A stretch of 64,000 bases of DNA. Origin: Neelides folsomi (lineage: Eukaryota; Arthropoda; Collembola; Neelipleona; Neelidae). Every line of letters starts with the position of its first letter. The stretch's first letter is position 1. The notes under the pieces are model-generated. The model worked only from the letters and a program-made list of their open reading frames with translations, was not told the origin of the DNA and made no database searches. This document shows positions 27,901 through 42,900 of the stretch, in pieces. Where the stretch lies: contig JAQGBZ010000153.1 in NCBI GenBank assembly GCA_034687125.1, positions 62,001 through 126,000 on the forward strand, written 5' to 3'. Made by a program: the position numbers and the translations under genes.

Positions 27901-30900
27901 CTCTCTCGAGGCGGGACGTGAGGTAAGCGGTTTATGGGATCGAGATGGCGACGGATTTATAAGGATTTATTATGAGGGGCGAGAGAATCATAATGGAATA
28001 ATTGAAATGAGGATGGATGCACTTAAACTACAAGTACGAATAGTGAAGATGATCCAGAGAGAAAATAAATTGTTGAGAACCTCCTTCCACTTTAATCACC
28101 ACAAGGGAAAATTCGAAGGCGTGAAGAAGAAGTGAACGGGAAAGATGGGTCATATTAGAAAACGACTTTCTTTTCTTATATAATCTTATTATCTTGTCTA
28201 TAACAAGATGAAATTAACTTGGTACATAGCTTTTAAGCATTATAATTCTCTTGTATATCTTTCGACCATGTTTTGAAGGGAAGGATACTATGTATTTCTA
28301 TGCTTCATTCTTCTTCAGCCTTCGTTCCATGTCTCACAATCTTTATTATTCAGTCTGAATATTCAACTTACAAAATGATCCTCATTCAAGGAATCTGTTG
28401 ATGCAGAAGGATGTCTCTCTAATTAATTTTTTGTGAAAGAACTCAGAGTTCCAATTAACTTTTGACATCAAATTTTACAATGGACGAGAAGTTGGTATAA
28501 ATTTCATGAGCTAGGTATATTCATAAATTACTGCAAAGACAAAAATTTGATTTAATGATAACCTCACAGGCTCGTAATTAACAAAATTTAATTAATATTG
28601 TCTTATTAGTTTAGGAAATAATGAAATTGGATTTATTTGTTTTACTAATAATAATAGCGAAAAATCATATTATAGAAAAAATCACAAGTAACAATACTTC
28701 CATTTTCAGCATGGAATCGCAATCTGAGCATATCAAAACTTGGTGTTAAAATGCATAAAAACTCAATTAAAATGTTGATAAATCTACAACAGCTAACTTA
28801 TTTTAATTAATAAAGTATGCCAAAAGAATCTAAGTAAGGAAAAGTTTTTGCGAGAAAAGGTATGAATTTTAAATCTGCTGATGACTTTCCATCATCACAT
28901 TCCTTGAAATAGAGCTTAATCAAAAGTTTTCGTGGATTTAATTCTTATTTTAGCTTGGAGAACTTATTAAACGCGTCACCCTTTCTTTGCTTTCCCAGCA
29001 CGCAAGGAATTCGAAGGTGGTTGGAGGATACAAACAAGAAAAGTCATAGAAAATCCTTTATAAATACAGAATTCAGTACTAGTATAGAAAGTACAGTGAG
29101 GGCCATAAGTATCTTTCTTTTTTTTAATGGATAACCATTTTAATGTGATTAAAGATAAAAATCTTTAAACATAGATGATTTATGTTAAATATATCCATAT
29201 ACAATGAAGCAAACTAAAAGCTGATTTGGTCAAAACATAAATAAACGACAGCTACTTTTCTTTGAGAAAGCGCGAACTTTGGAACGCGATGGATAGGACG
29301 GGGCCTGACGAGGCGCTTTTCCATGTCCTCCACGCTCTCCAGATCTCACTCTCTTGGACTTCTTTTTATGGGGTTTTGTCAAAAGCAAGGTTTACGCCAA
29401 GATTCCATCAACACTTAATGAAATCAGGCTGGAATAGTCGAAGCGTTTGCAGAATTTCAGGTCGCTATGTGTAAACGTGGATGTGAAGCTGTAGTTTGTT
29501 TGCGTTTGCAACGCTGCCTCGAAGCTGATGAAGCTCAAGTGACAAAATAATATTACTGAATATATTATACAATATATAAGCATTACCATTGCCAAATGTT
29601 AGAAAAATTGATTAAACATTAAAAGAGATACGAGCTGATTAAAAAAAGAAAGATACTTATGGCCCTCCCTGTATATATATATACCATACTGAATAGAACC
29701 AATGTTTATATTCTTATACATTCATTTGTATTTTTATAAGACTCCCTTACTTATTGTATAACAAGTCGAATATTAAGACGGAGTGAAAAACCTTCTTCCT
29801 CCTTACTTTTACACTATTATAGTTATTTTCTTGTCCGAGTTCAACGAGTTTACTTTTTTATTTCTTAAGGTTTAATACTAAAACGTGAGTTTTCCCAACT
29901 ACCTGATTAGCCCTGTGAAAAAGTGAGATAACTGTGAAAATAAAATATGAGCCGTGGCAAGCCGGATGTCGTGTCCCGCCTCTGACAAATGACCAGCGAT
30001 ACAATTTTTTCTCGTGGTGTACAAGTTGAATGTATGCTAAATAACTGCCCATTTGAATAATGCTATTGACTGGAAGCATGTAAAGTAAGTTATATAAACC
30101 ATGTATGTAATTTTATCTGTAAAAACAACTTGGGCAAAATCCATGAAACATGCCATAAACTGGACATTGAATTTTGGAACACAAAATGAATTCCTAGATT
30201 TTTTTCCTTAATAGACTTTCTATCTTCTTTGGAATATTTTTGGTTTCTTCTTGAGTTAACTCACGTTGGCTACTGCCAATTTTGTTCCACCACACGTTAC
30301 AAGTTAAAAAGGAAATAATAAACAAAGAGAAGATGTTCAGCTTTGGAAAGTCTGTTGTATACAATACATACTGACATGCTTATGTACATTTGTCGTTTAC
30401 TTACAAAGCTCCCAGTCTTGTAGTCTACAACTGACTGTAAGCTACCTCAGGGTGAAACTTTTTGGAATTCTTAAGTTCGGAAAAAGAATAAGCTCTTAGG
30501 GAAAAGTTCCCAATTCCTAACTTTATTTTGTCTGCTGCCTCGAGATTATAAAAGTACACACGTATTTATGTTCTCTCAAACCGATTAGTATTTCATCGTC
30601 ATCTTTGGGAAAAACTTGGATACATATTTGAATCTCAATTGAAATAGGAATTTACAGATAGTTCATATCATTTGTGTTTTTAAGTATGTAGCTTTCTTAT
30701 TCTAGTCTTGTCAAATAAATACAATTATCCTAAGTATTGAACATTTTGTATAAGGTTGAATGAATATATTAAGCCTCCAGGTAAATAATTTAATAATAAT
30801 TTGCTCTCAAGGAATAAAATAAATAGAGAGAAAATGAAACACGATACATGACTTCTTGTGCACTCCATTTCAATGAGTGGAAGGTATAAGAGAAACAGCA

Positions 30901-33900
30901 GGGGAAGGCTAATGTACACAAATGAGAAAATGTGTATGAATATTTAAATTCGAATGTAAATGCACTACTGATAATGCCCCAACGAAGTGTCTATTATGTA
31001 AATTATATATTATCATTCCTCTCAAAGAAGAATAGTTGGATGAAATATCTCATTTTCCTTCTTTGCTCTTTCCTTTGTCAAACTCAATTTGAATTTTCTC
31101 TCTTCCCCCACACCCGCACATCTCCTTGAACATACGCTCCGACGGCCTTATTAAATTAACTCACCCTTGTTTACAAACTACACATATCATCCATTATTAG
31201 AGCATTACTCTTTCATAGGAATCTACTATGCATGAGGACGGTCAAAAGACCCTCAAACATCCACAACGTCGGAATTTCATATACAACTCCATGGATCATT
31301 CCCCCTCCTCTTCCCTCAAAAATGTGCAGTAAACATTGTCTTTATTAACCAATTCCTTATGTATCTTCATATTACCTATGTTTTTTATAATAAAGGATTC
31401 ATATTTACAGGGGAAAGAGGGAAAGTGACGATTCTCCCTCTTGGTCCATTTACTTTTATCTCTCTCACAACACGTTATGGCATGTGGAGTATTAAAAGGG
31501 GGATGGTAAAGTAGGGTTTTACCATCAACTTCCATTTGAAATATCTTAATTCATCCTTCATCCCTGATGTTCCATGCTAAGTTTATTCCCCCATTTCACT
31601 CACTTAAGAGATGAAACGAAGGATTTGTTAGTAGAAAACATGAAAAATAAATATGAAAGTCCTTGTGATGCTCCTATGTAAAATAAACCCTTTCCCTTTC
31701 AATATTTCCACAATGTTGAGGAAATGGAAAACGAAGCTTATGGAAGAAATCCCTTTGAGAAGATCAATTAGGTTGTTTAAACGCATTTTATGTATTTACA
31801 TTTACACACTGTATTCTACTTTGCTCAACTTATAGGATTTATTTGAATCCGAAATCCGAAATATTAAAATAGCAAAGTATTTACTATATTATTTATAAAA
31901 TGCATTTGGGTATTTACGTACTCGTACGTTGTAAATAAAATTCCTACATTATTGTATTAATTCTGATATTAAAAATGTCGTCATTTCGAACTGGAACTGA
32001 TAAGACGATATTGATGAAGTCGAACTGTATAAGAGTAAATGACTAGATGATTGCAAATATTTATTCAAATGGCCAATCCTTTCATATCTTAATGGCATCA
32101 AATGAAATTAAAAACGGATGGTTGGGGTTTGGCAAAGAACAAGAGATCTTATCAATAAGGCATACTACATATGGTGCATGTACTACTATCGTATTCGTAT
32201 ACAAATATCAGTAGTTATACAAAATACAATACTACTATTATTACCACTCTAGAGTTTTAATTTTACCACATAGATAAAATATCAAAATCCTTCACTTTCT
32301 CCTGTTTTTCTATTAATGTGGAATGAAATATTTTAAACAGTGAAATTAAATCTCACTAGCTTTTATGCAAGTAGACTATACTTTATTAGAGTAAAAATTT
32401 ACATTCATAATTTATTAAGACTACCTATGCACTAAAGCACTAATGAGTGAGTAGAACTTAAATGTGCTTATATTTTATGCTATACAGGTTGTATACCGTA
32501 CATGTACTGTATAAGGCTATTACATTATCCTAATATGCTTTCTTTCATAATCATTTATTCAATACTTCTGAATGCAATGGAAAGCATAAGTAGCTATTAT
32601 GCGACTTTTAAATTGCTGATTCCATCCGAATCCCATTATTGTTTTGAATGAAACTTTTACTTTGATGAATGCCTGTGCAAATATTGTTCTATTAAATATG
32701 TAATTGTGAGAAACTCAATATTTGGTTCCTGACTACACAAGGAAGCAATATTTTTGGTAATGGGCAAACTTCAAAGTCTTTCGAGATAATCATTACCGAT
32801 TTAAAACGAGTTAGTTATAGTTGGCCAATAAAATTTTGGCAATTTAAGTATGGTAATACATCCGGAGAAGGGAATTAGCACAAAGGAAGTTGGCCAAAAG
32901 ACCACATCGGCCACATACATGCTTCGGTTAATGAAGACATAATAATTATTCTTCAAAAGTGAAGTTTTGGGGGGAGTCAGGTGGACGCACTTGGCCAAAT
33001 TTTCTCCTCACTTTTCCTATCAATATCGTCATAAAGAAAGGGCGTATGTCAGCCGTGGTCACGCGAATGACCGTTCCACTACCAAACTTTGTTCTTTGAG
33101 ATAAAAGTTGTAGATTGAGAGACTGAACATTGGGAAAGGTGTCAGAGGGAGGGAAAAATGGCATATACTAACTAAGGTAAGGTTCATATTGAATTGAACC
33201 ACCACGACCCTTTTATAAGCTGCCAATCACCGTTCTCGTTACTTCACTTCCCCACTCTCACTTTATGATTACCCAGAAAAAGTTAAATAAATACCGAGTC
33301 CGTAGCCGATGTCCATTGTGAACAACGTGGCTCCTTCAACTTTGTCACTTAGTTGGCCGAGACCATGTGACAGAAGCGTTTCGCTTCCGCGTGTCTCTAA
33401 AGCTGTTTCGTTCTCTTCCCGATGTATTATTTGGATGTTGTTGTCAGCAGAGGAAGGAAGAAGTTCCACACGTCGTTTGAACTTCCCACCTTGTCCATCA
33501 TATGAAACGTCATGGAGCGAGACGCCTTCAACGAAGGAATCCCCGTCTTGCATTTCATATTGAATGAGTCCGTCGCCTGAAATAAAAAATGACTTAACTC
33601 AAATAACCATAATAACTTGGGTTTAGCTCTCATTTAAAAAAAATATTGCAGTCGTTAAAACTGGATAGTTCTGATAGTTTATAAATTCTTGTTACATACA
33701 CATGAGTTTTTAGTAATGAAAGGAATGTTTTAAAACTTTTTACTGAAAAGACTAATCATCGTAAGTTATAATGAGTTCATACTGGCAACTTCCCTTTACG
33801 ACTCCGTTAAATCTTTAATAGGAATTTTAATTAAATATTAAAAGTGCGAGTTTGGCTCTCCAAAAACTAAGTCAGTATATTCGACTTGATCGATTCGACT

Positions 33901-36900
33901 TGGGCGAAGTGCTCTGAAAAGGAGCAAGTGTTTTTAACTGCCTGTTTCGACTCAATATAATTATGAGGACTCGTTTGGAAAAGGAGGGGCAAGAAAGGCC
34001 TTCGTTTAATTTCCCAACTATCAAGATACCGTTACCAATATTCTACACGTCGAGGAGAAAACTGGATTAAATCCAATTTATGATTTCTCCCAATACTTCA
34101 TCTTGCCAACCAGTTTTCCCATCTCCCTTCCACTCTATTAAAAAGTAGGAGAATGGAAGTGTACGGGGGGAACTGATGGAATTCTCCCTTTCCCATGGTC
34201 TCTGTCCCATGCTCTCCCTTTTCTCCTGCGTAAGTGGAACAGGCGGAGAGGCCATAAAACACTGAATATCCTCTCGTAAAGCGATCAGGACGTCAATTTC
34301 CAGTCAATTCAATCACATATAAAATTTTTTAATAGTCTTAAATCAAAGGCAGGATAGCGAACTCCACCTGGCACACCAAATTGAATGGGAGTATTAAAAG
34401 AAAAACTAGGTCGGCAATTAAATCCTTTAAGACCCTCCATTTTACAGAATTAACCAAAAGCTCTTTAAAATGAGAAAATTCCTATTAAAAACAATTCAAG
34501 AACTTTTTAACATTTGATCTAAAATATCAAACTTTAACTAAATCTCATCAATTTATAAAATTTTATTTATATGCTAAGTTACAATACAATAATTATCAAC
34601 AGTACAGGTATAGTAATTCATTACATACAATCCAATTTGCCAAAATTAAAAACTCTGTAGTTTATTGGCAAAGAACTCTATAAAAATGTTCGCATTAGAA
34701 TTGCTGTAAAGTAATTAGCCTTGAGTGTCCATTGAGTTGATCGTCATTGTGCCCGCTCGCCTCCCCTCAACTTCCCTAAAGAATGTTGACAAACTCTCAA
34801 ATCGTCTTCCACTCGGTTCAATTTATCGACATTTCACGTCAGGAACCTTAACTTCCGTTCGAAACGGTTTCTCCTCGTAAGTGAGAGAGAAAGAAAGAGA
34901 CATTTGTGCATTTGAGCGGAATGAAAGTGAATTAGGACACAATGGAATGGTCCAATGACTTTTATTTCACTGCGACCTCAAGAGGAGGAATTCCAATCCA
35001 AGTTCTTTTTCTTCAATCATCCCATCATGTATTCTTTAGGGCCTTCGTCTGTATAAAACCATTCTTTCTCCATGAGAGACGAAATGAGAGAAGGACTTTG
35101 GGTATATCAATTGTCCATATATATTACATACGAACGCGTGGTGTCGCACACGCAGGATACGGAAACCTTTTTACTTCTCCGGTCCTTTCTCCTTGAGAAG
35201 GCCACAAGAGATGTCAATTCCCTCACTGCCAATCTGATATCATAAAGTGAAATGTGTAAGCCCTTCTAATAACTGATACACATTACGAAATAGAAAATAT
35301 ACCGATATAAAATATCTATTATGTAACTGCTAACTATATTAGTTTTTTATATTTATAAATTGGATATTGGCTATATCTATACATCGGTCAGCCTCGACCG
35401 AGTGAAACAATATATGTCATGTCAAAGGCAGGGAGTCAATTGAATTGATCTTCTTCACTTTCCCTCCTTGGGATCGCAGATGAGGGCAACACACACATCC
35501 ATTACTCTCATCGGTTTCCACCTAGTTCCATATCCAATCTTTTAGGTTTTTTTCCTCTCTTACAAGACTCGAATTCTGATAAACTTGGTCTAAAGTGAGA
35601 GCAGTAAAAAAGCCATAGATCAAATGCACGCATTGACTACGAGAGGTGTACCTTGCCAAAGGCAGCCGAGCAACTCGACCCGCATACACACCGTTCTTCG
35701 GTGGTCTGAATATGGAAGGACGCGGATTTTTTTAGCGACCAGCGGCGGCCTCAGCTTATTCGTCACGACCGATAATGTATCCACGTTTCCCGGAAGAACC
35801 TATAAAGAGTAAATAGAGTGTAAATAATTAAATTGACCTTATTCATAATTTATGGGATTGCTCGAGTTGGGGCAGAAGACTGACATGGAAATCCTATAAA
35901 GTGAAAATGCGAATTTCCGCAAAGTGGGAGAATGTATGAGGCTATAATACTTATACACACATAATAGTGTATTTAGCAATAATAGGAATTGGGGCTAAAA
36001 CCACATGACGGGGATTTGGAATAAATTAAGGTGATAAATTAAAAGGATGTGGAATTCAATTTAGAAAAGTGCTCCAGGCCACGTTTGCGATCGCTACGAG
36101 TATTTCTCTCTGAGTGGTCAACTCAAATGGTTCGGAGCGAGGCATTGAGGTAAAAGGGAGTTCTCAGGAGAGAAAAACAAGTTAATTGGCCCCTAATCGG
36201 ATCTTGTCTCTCGTCGAGAGTGACGTTGGGGGATATGCGAACCTCACACAGCGACTCGTAATCCAAGTTTACTGTCGCAGTGACGAAAAGAAACTCTACC
36301 ACTTGGCATCACCCCCCATTACCCTTCCCATTACTTTGTATTTCCCTGGCAGTCCGCCGACTTTCCGACTCTTTCCCTATCTCTCTTTCCCTATCTCGGT
36401 CCAGTTGTTCCCGGGAAAGAAAAAGGGCGACGGAGGACAAGGGGCAAGATCGACTTGGACTCGGATCACATAATGGCATTTTTATTATCCTCATTCTCTT
36501 CCTCAAAAATCGTCTCCACCATCCACTTTAACTATCACTTGACCCTTCGGGAGTAAATTAGTTCAGGACCCATCAAATTGACTTCACTCTGATATCAACC
36601 CTTCCGGTTCCTGTCTTTAAAATCCCCGGGTGTATTTTACAAGGATTGTAATAGTAGTTCTATCACAATTTCCGTGTTCTTGGGAAAAGATAGACACGAG
36701 ATACTCGTATGTATGGTATATAGGCAATATAAATCTATAGTCTTGTATATCTGTGGATAAGATGTCCGGGTAAAAAATAAAAGTAATGATGATGGAGATG
36801 GAAAAAGGAAGTTTTCAAATGGTCAACTCACCGTATACCCATCGTGACGAAAGTATTTTCTCCACACTTCAAAGCCCTCACGCCAATACTCAATCTCAAA

Positions 36901-39900
36901 TTGTTCGGTGTACTCTTGGCCGCGTCCTTTGGCAAATCGCCCTTGGATCTGAATCCCGCTTATGAGCTGAGTCTCGTTAAACGAAATCTGTCCAATTAGG
37001 AGGAGATTAGAATTTTAAATTTTAATACCCTAATTAGGAAGATGAATGGAGATATTTAGTAGTAAATTATTTGGGTGAAATGGAAATTCTGGAAGGGAAT
37101 AAACAATAGAGGATATAATGAAGGAGAAAATGGTCCAGACAGGATAAATCCACCTGCCATTACTCATTATTGTCATTATCATTAAGCTTTCCCATAAAAT
37201 CAAGTGGAAGTATTAGGAAGAGAAAATGAACCTGTAGCCATTCCCGAACGCCCCTAGCAATTGCCTCTTTTGGACACCAAGCTCCTCCTGCTCCTTCCGT
37301 ATTCAATCTGAAATTTAGATAATAATTATTATAAATTGGCAAAAAGAGCTTTAAAACAAAATACGCAGTTACAAATTAATAATGATGAAAGGAAAACACG
37401 AATTGCCATTTATAATTATTAATTTATTAAGAATGTATCTGTTTGATGCAAAATTAAACTGAAAATATTACTTCATGGGTCGGTTTAAATTGAATGCACG
37501 GTGGTTGTTATTTTTCCTGCATTCCTCTCTCTGTACACATTACATAAACTGAAGCTGGGCAAAGCTCATTTCTGGAGGATTAGAATGAGGAGGAACGTAA
37601 TAATGCACAAGAGAGTTTTTCATAATTATATTCATTTTGTTTGAAGAAGAGTCTTGTTAAAAAGAGACATTTGAAAATGATACAATAAGCTCCTCTGCAT
37701 GGTTCTTTGAAGGCAGAGAGTCAGAGACATGGAGATAAACCGGAACTAATGACTTTCCCAACGTGACTCGTCAGTGTCAAGTTTCTACGCGGAGGAAGGA
37801 AAGAAAGGGGAAAATATAATAAGATACCCGAGGAATTGTAATAATCTCCTGCCATTGTCAACGGAGTCGAAGACTTAATAGACACGACGAGTTGGTAAGC
37901 ATGATAGGACCTTTCCGGCCCATTCCCCCCTTCTTGTACCATAAGCAAGTCTTATAACATCCGCAGTACAAAGAGTTTCTCTCTTCGGGCTCTCTCGTCT
38001 TATGCACACAAGGGTTTGAGCAAACAATTGCGGGTCTCGTCCGGGAAGGACAGGAGGAAAGCCCTGAGGGGGTTCTTTCTTTCATCTCAATCAAAGGACC
38101 GAATGAAACCTGACTCGAGTTTGGATTCCCGATTTCAATTCTCATCCTCTCACTTCTTCGCTTCAATACGCTAATTAGGAGGAAATGCTAAATGTTAAAC
38201 TCCTTTAATTTAGTAAATATTTAGATCGACCTATTCTGAACAAGAAATTTAAACCGTGGTTCAAAGAACAAAGTTCTGGTAAACTTCATCGTCCCAGTAA
38301 AAGCTTCAAAATTTCTTTCAATTTAAAATCAAAATCACAATATTAAAATCATTATAAGACTAATGGCCAGTTTTTATATTTATGACTATAAAAATAATAC
38401 TTTTTTATAAAAATATGCAAGTGAACTTACTAAATTAGTTTTAATATAAAATAATTTATGGATTATTTATTAACATTGTCGATCATCGATCACGATCATC
38501 AAAAGGAAAATGTTAATCTTGTAAGCTTAACATTCCAAAAGAACAAGTCTCCTACAGAATTACATTATTATATAGTAAATGCGTAAACGTCAGAGAATAT
38601 TGCGCAATTTATTTATAAACATAAAGCTGAATAAAGTAACATTATCTGACTAAATTAGAACTTTGCTTATCATTTATACATCATGAAAACAAAACTTATG
38701 TACCATACGTAACATTGTTATTTCTTACATTGTATTTATGCATTTAGCGTATAACATAAGTTATTGTTTCAAATATGAGGGCGTATTAAAAGGTGATGGA
38801 TACATATTTTTATTTTCTTGTCCTCTATAGAAAATTTACAAAAAGTTTGGTGACCCTAAGTATCACCTAGCCAAAATGGCTGACGAATTTGTCCGAAAAG
38901 ATCAATTCGGGTAATACCTTTTTCGATAAACCGCGCGAATTTCATTTCTCAACACAGCGTTTGATAGGGAAAGGAAGGAAATGGACATAGGCCAACCATA
39001 TGGGATCTCCTTGTTTTGTAAATGGACGAAATGCAAGGAAATCTCACCCAACCGAAAAACAATATTAACAGATAAAAACTTAAATGTCTTCAATATGTAA
39101 AAACCACATTCGCGCGGTTTATCGAAAAAGGTATTACCCGAATTGATCTTTTCGGACAAATTCGTCAGCCATTTCGGCTAGGTGATACTTAGGGTCACCA
39201 AACTTTTTGTGAATTTTCTATAGAGGACCTATTATCGAAATATTGTGTAACTAGATTTTTAATGCAAGCAGGAAAGAAAATAAAAATATGTATCCATAAC
39301 CTTTTAATGCGCCCTCGTAAAATATACAAAATTGTACATTAATATGTCATTTTGCTGATCACCTGCCGTCGACCATTGTTTTGTGAAATAATATCCTTTT
39401 GATAATTCTCTGATAAAGTAGAGACAAAGGAGTTATTAAGACTTTGTAACTTGTTACTTTGAAATCCCGATATTACTGATTGTTCTGTTTGCTTTGTGCC
39501 CTATTTTATTGTTTCCCATAAGTCAAAGGAGGTACTTAATGCAATGGGAGCCCGATTTCCTCAATATGACTATTATAAGCTCCGAGTCGATATATAAGCT
39601 CCTTGGTTTTCACAATAAATAATAAAGGGAAGAGTAGATTTATAAAGCTTGCTTGGTTTAATAATGGAAAGCTCCCTTGTCTCTCGTTATTCCGCTTCGA
39701 ATCATTGATCAAAACAAAGGGTTCCTTCTTCCGGAAATATAAATAACCGCACGCTAACAGATTGTTGTTTCTTACTTCTCTCAAAGGTTAAACACACTTC
39801 ATCTTTAAAGGCAACTTGAGAAACCAATACTTCAAGAAGGATATTTATTTTCATCAAACTTGATACTTGGAAACTTCATTAAGATTTATTCTAAGTTTTA

Positions 39901-42900
39901 TAAAGTGAAAATGAAAATAATTTAGAGATTTAATTTATTAATGTGCGGAATATTTGGAAAATAAAATAGTTACTAGACTTTGATTAAAATCAATAAAATT
40001 ACATAGGATTTTATCACAATCTATGCAAATCTTAATTCGGAATTTACCAACTTTACTAACTCAATTCAATTTCTTAATCGCGAAAATGAAATTTTAAATG
40101 GTAAAGTAAAATGTTATTCCTAGGTATTGATTGTAAACAGTCTAGATAGCCATTTAGTATCTTGTCATGTCATTAAAAGCATCAATTTTAAGCAATTTGG
40201 ATAAAACGAAGAAATGTTATATAAAAAATTAATTAATGTAATAACTTATCTTATTTTTATCGATTTGAAAATTATTGATCGTTTAATAACGAATTCAATA
40301 TTAAGAATTTGTTCACTTTTTTCCTCAATGTAATTTCTCATTTATTTGACATCAAATAAATTAGAGTGTAAATGAAGTGTGTGTATTGATCAAGGGATTC
40401 CAAAGCATTCCATTATGTCATTATGTGAAATTCATTAAGAATTTCCTATGATTTTCTAAAGGAACGTCGTGTCGAGGAAGGAGATAACAAATCCTCTCCA
40501 CAATTATCCATTCATTACGAGTCACACCGGTATGAATTTGATTAGCATTTCCCTTTGTCTTCTCCTTAAGCGGTGAGAGAGATACATTATGGAATGAGAA
40601 GTCGTAATTTATTCTCGTAACTTCTCTCGTGCCCATCCTTCTTCTTGGCTTGTTTTTAAGCCTCGTTTCCTCATTGCACTCCCTTCATTTCAATGGATCT
40701 CCCTGAATTTGACTTCAAAGGGAACCCCATAGGCCAACCACTGTTTATTCCGCAATGTGACATTTCTCCTCCTTGATTTATTTTCTTTTGCGTTCCACCT
40801 ACTGAGCATTATTAGCTCTCACCCCTTCTTTCCATTGTTTTCCCCATTCAGTCTGGCGAGTAAATGTCATTCGCCTTCACTGCTTAAATTTACGATTCAC
40901 AATTTGGAGCTGTGCAAATATTTGATGTATTTAATATTACTTATTCGTAAATGTATCTGGTACACTTTTTGTACTATAAGCTTTTTAAATTTAGTTTCTA
41001 CTTATACAGATAAATATTCAGTCAATAAAAGAGTCGGATTGGTTTGTATTGTAGTATTAATAAATACTACATATTAGAGTCATATTATGTAAATATTGTA
41101 TACTGTTAGAGTATTAGCATGGGAAATGATTTTGGTAGAAAATCTTGGTGAAAGTTAAACGAAATCATTTTGAAAATCATAAATCATTCACACTCACGCT
41201 CTAACTTGCATGACAAGTGTAAAACATGCACAACATGTAAATAAAAATTGAGTTATAAGTTCAACAATGATTTGCATTATGCGACTTTTGTCAAAAAACT
41301 TGAAGGAAAAATATGAAGTGTTCCACCCTGCAATCACATCATTCATTAATCTCTTAAAGGACACTGAACTTACAATTAATTGGTTTCATGTCATATTACA
41401 CATTATTATTGAGAAATTTCTATACTTAAGCATAAGCATAATACACCCGTGTTGTACTAGATTCATATGTAGACGTTTGAGTACATTATGTAAGATATGT
41501 AAAATGCACAATCCATATCATTAAAATATAAAAGTCATAGGTCATGAAATGAAAATGATTTATCATTGTAAATCCCCATGTATTCAGATAAAAAGAGCTT
41601 AAATAAATTCATTTCCTATCATCATTCAATAGGAATGTCAACAATAGAATAAAGAGTCAGATTGGACGAGCAGCTCAGAAAAAGAACATGAAAAGAAAGT
41701 GGGATAATTTAGCGTGTGAGGAAGAATATTCCCTAGACTCGGACAGAGGAAGTTTATTTTTGAAGTTGAAATTTATTAGCATGCATGAGAGCCATCCATC
41801 ACCACGCGTCCCTCCACACAGCCCCAACTTCTTCCCCACGACTGTGAAGGGGAGAAAGCGAAGAGAAATTCTCTTACAGGGTTTGGGCAGTTAGTGCATT
41901 ACTCTTCCGACAGCTCCAAATACACCGACAAGGGATCTTCAAGAAGGGAACCATTTAGAGGTATACCGATGTATAAAATGAACATCTGGTATTATATTTA
42001 TATATATATATCAAACTCCACTGGTTATGGTGTCATATGAAAAAGAAGAAACTCAACAGGAGAAGGCAAGACATTCATCTGGGACGAAGGGGCCGCGTCC
42101 CTTCACCCGCCAATTCGCTTCCAACCCAATTCGAAACTCATTTTCAATTCACTCGGGAGTTATTGCCTTTTCACTCTCGTCCTTACGCCTATTTAGGAGA
42201 AGGAGATAAATGAAACTGTTTTTGGATCAATCAACCATCAACATCACTCTATTTGAATAAACCGCCTCACCGCCCTCGAAATCTACAAGACCCCATTTAG
42301 GCAATATTTAGATCCAACTCGTCCATTATGCGCTAAACTATAAATTCTACATACTAACCCTAAGTTAAGTATAAGCACATTAGTATCAGCGTTGTGAACC
42401 CTCAATCTGTGGCATATGGGTGACAAGTAAATGGTAAAATTGAAATAGCGGTCGAAGAGCACTTTTCCCTCATATGCAAATCAACGGTCGTTTTGGAAGT
42501 CTTCTAATGTGTACGTAGGGAAATTATGTGTTGTGTATCGGCGGCTGACGGACGTGAACGGAGGGAGTTGTGGAACACTCCCAACCTCACCCATGCAGAA
42601 ATATGGCGAGGGAGTGTCACTCAACATTTTATATCCACTCAAAACCTCATTTTCATTCCCACTGTGTGCCCTCGACGTGGAAATGGTCTGTGATGTGTTA
42701 AGGGAGTGGATCAACGTGATCTCCTCAACTCAGGAAATCCAAGAGAGGTGAGGGATATGAATAGGCTCCGTTAGGGAAAATCTCCATTATGACAAGCCTC
42801 TAACTTGGGCTTCTGTAAGTCTTTCAATCAATCCTTCATCCTTTCCTTTTAATCTTTCCTCCACTACATGTCAAATCAAATCCTTTGCTTTGCTTCCATT

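Noticed and set aside
32801-33164. Minus-strand frames next to DDR exon 6 as extra exons
   Set aside because: Exon 6 joins exon 7 in phase and in full agreement with the family alignment, so no extra segment fits.
42481-42751. Overlapping open frames on both strands in DDR intron 2
   Set aside because: Same reason: stop-poor composition, no recognised domain, and not needed to complete the receptor.
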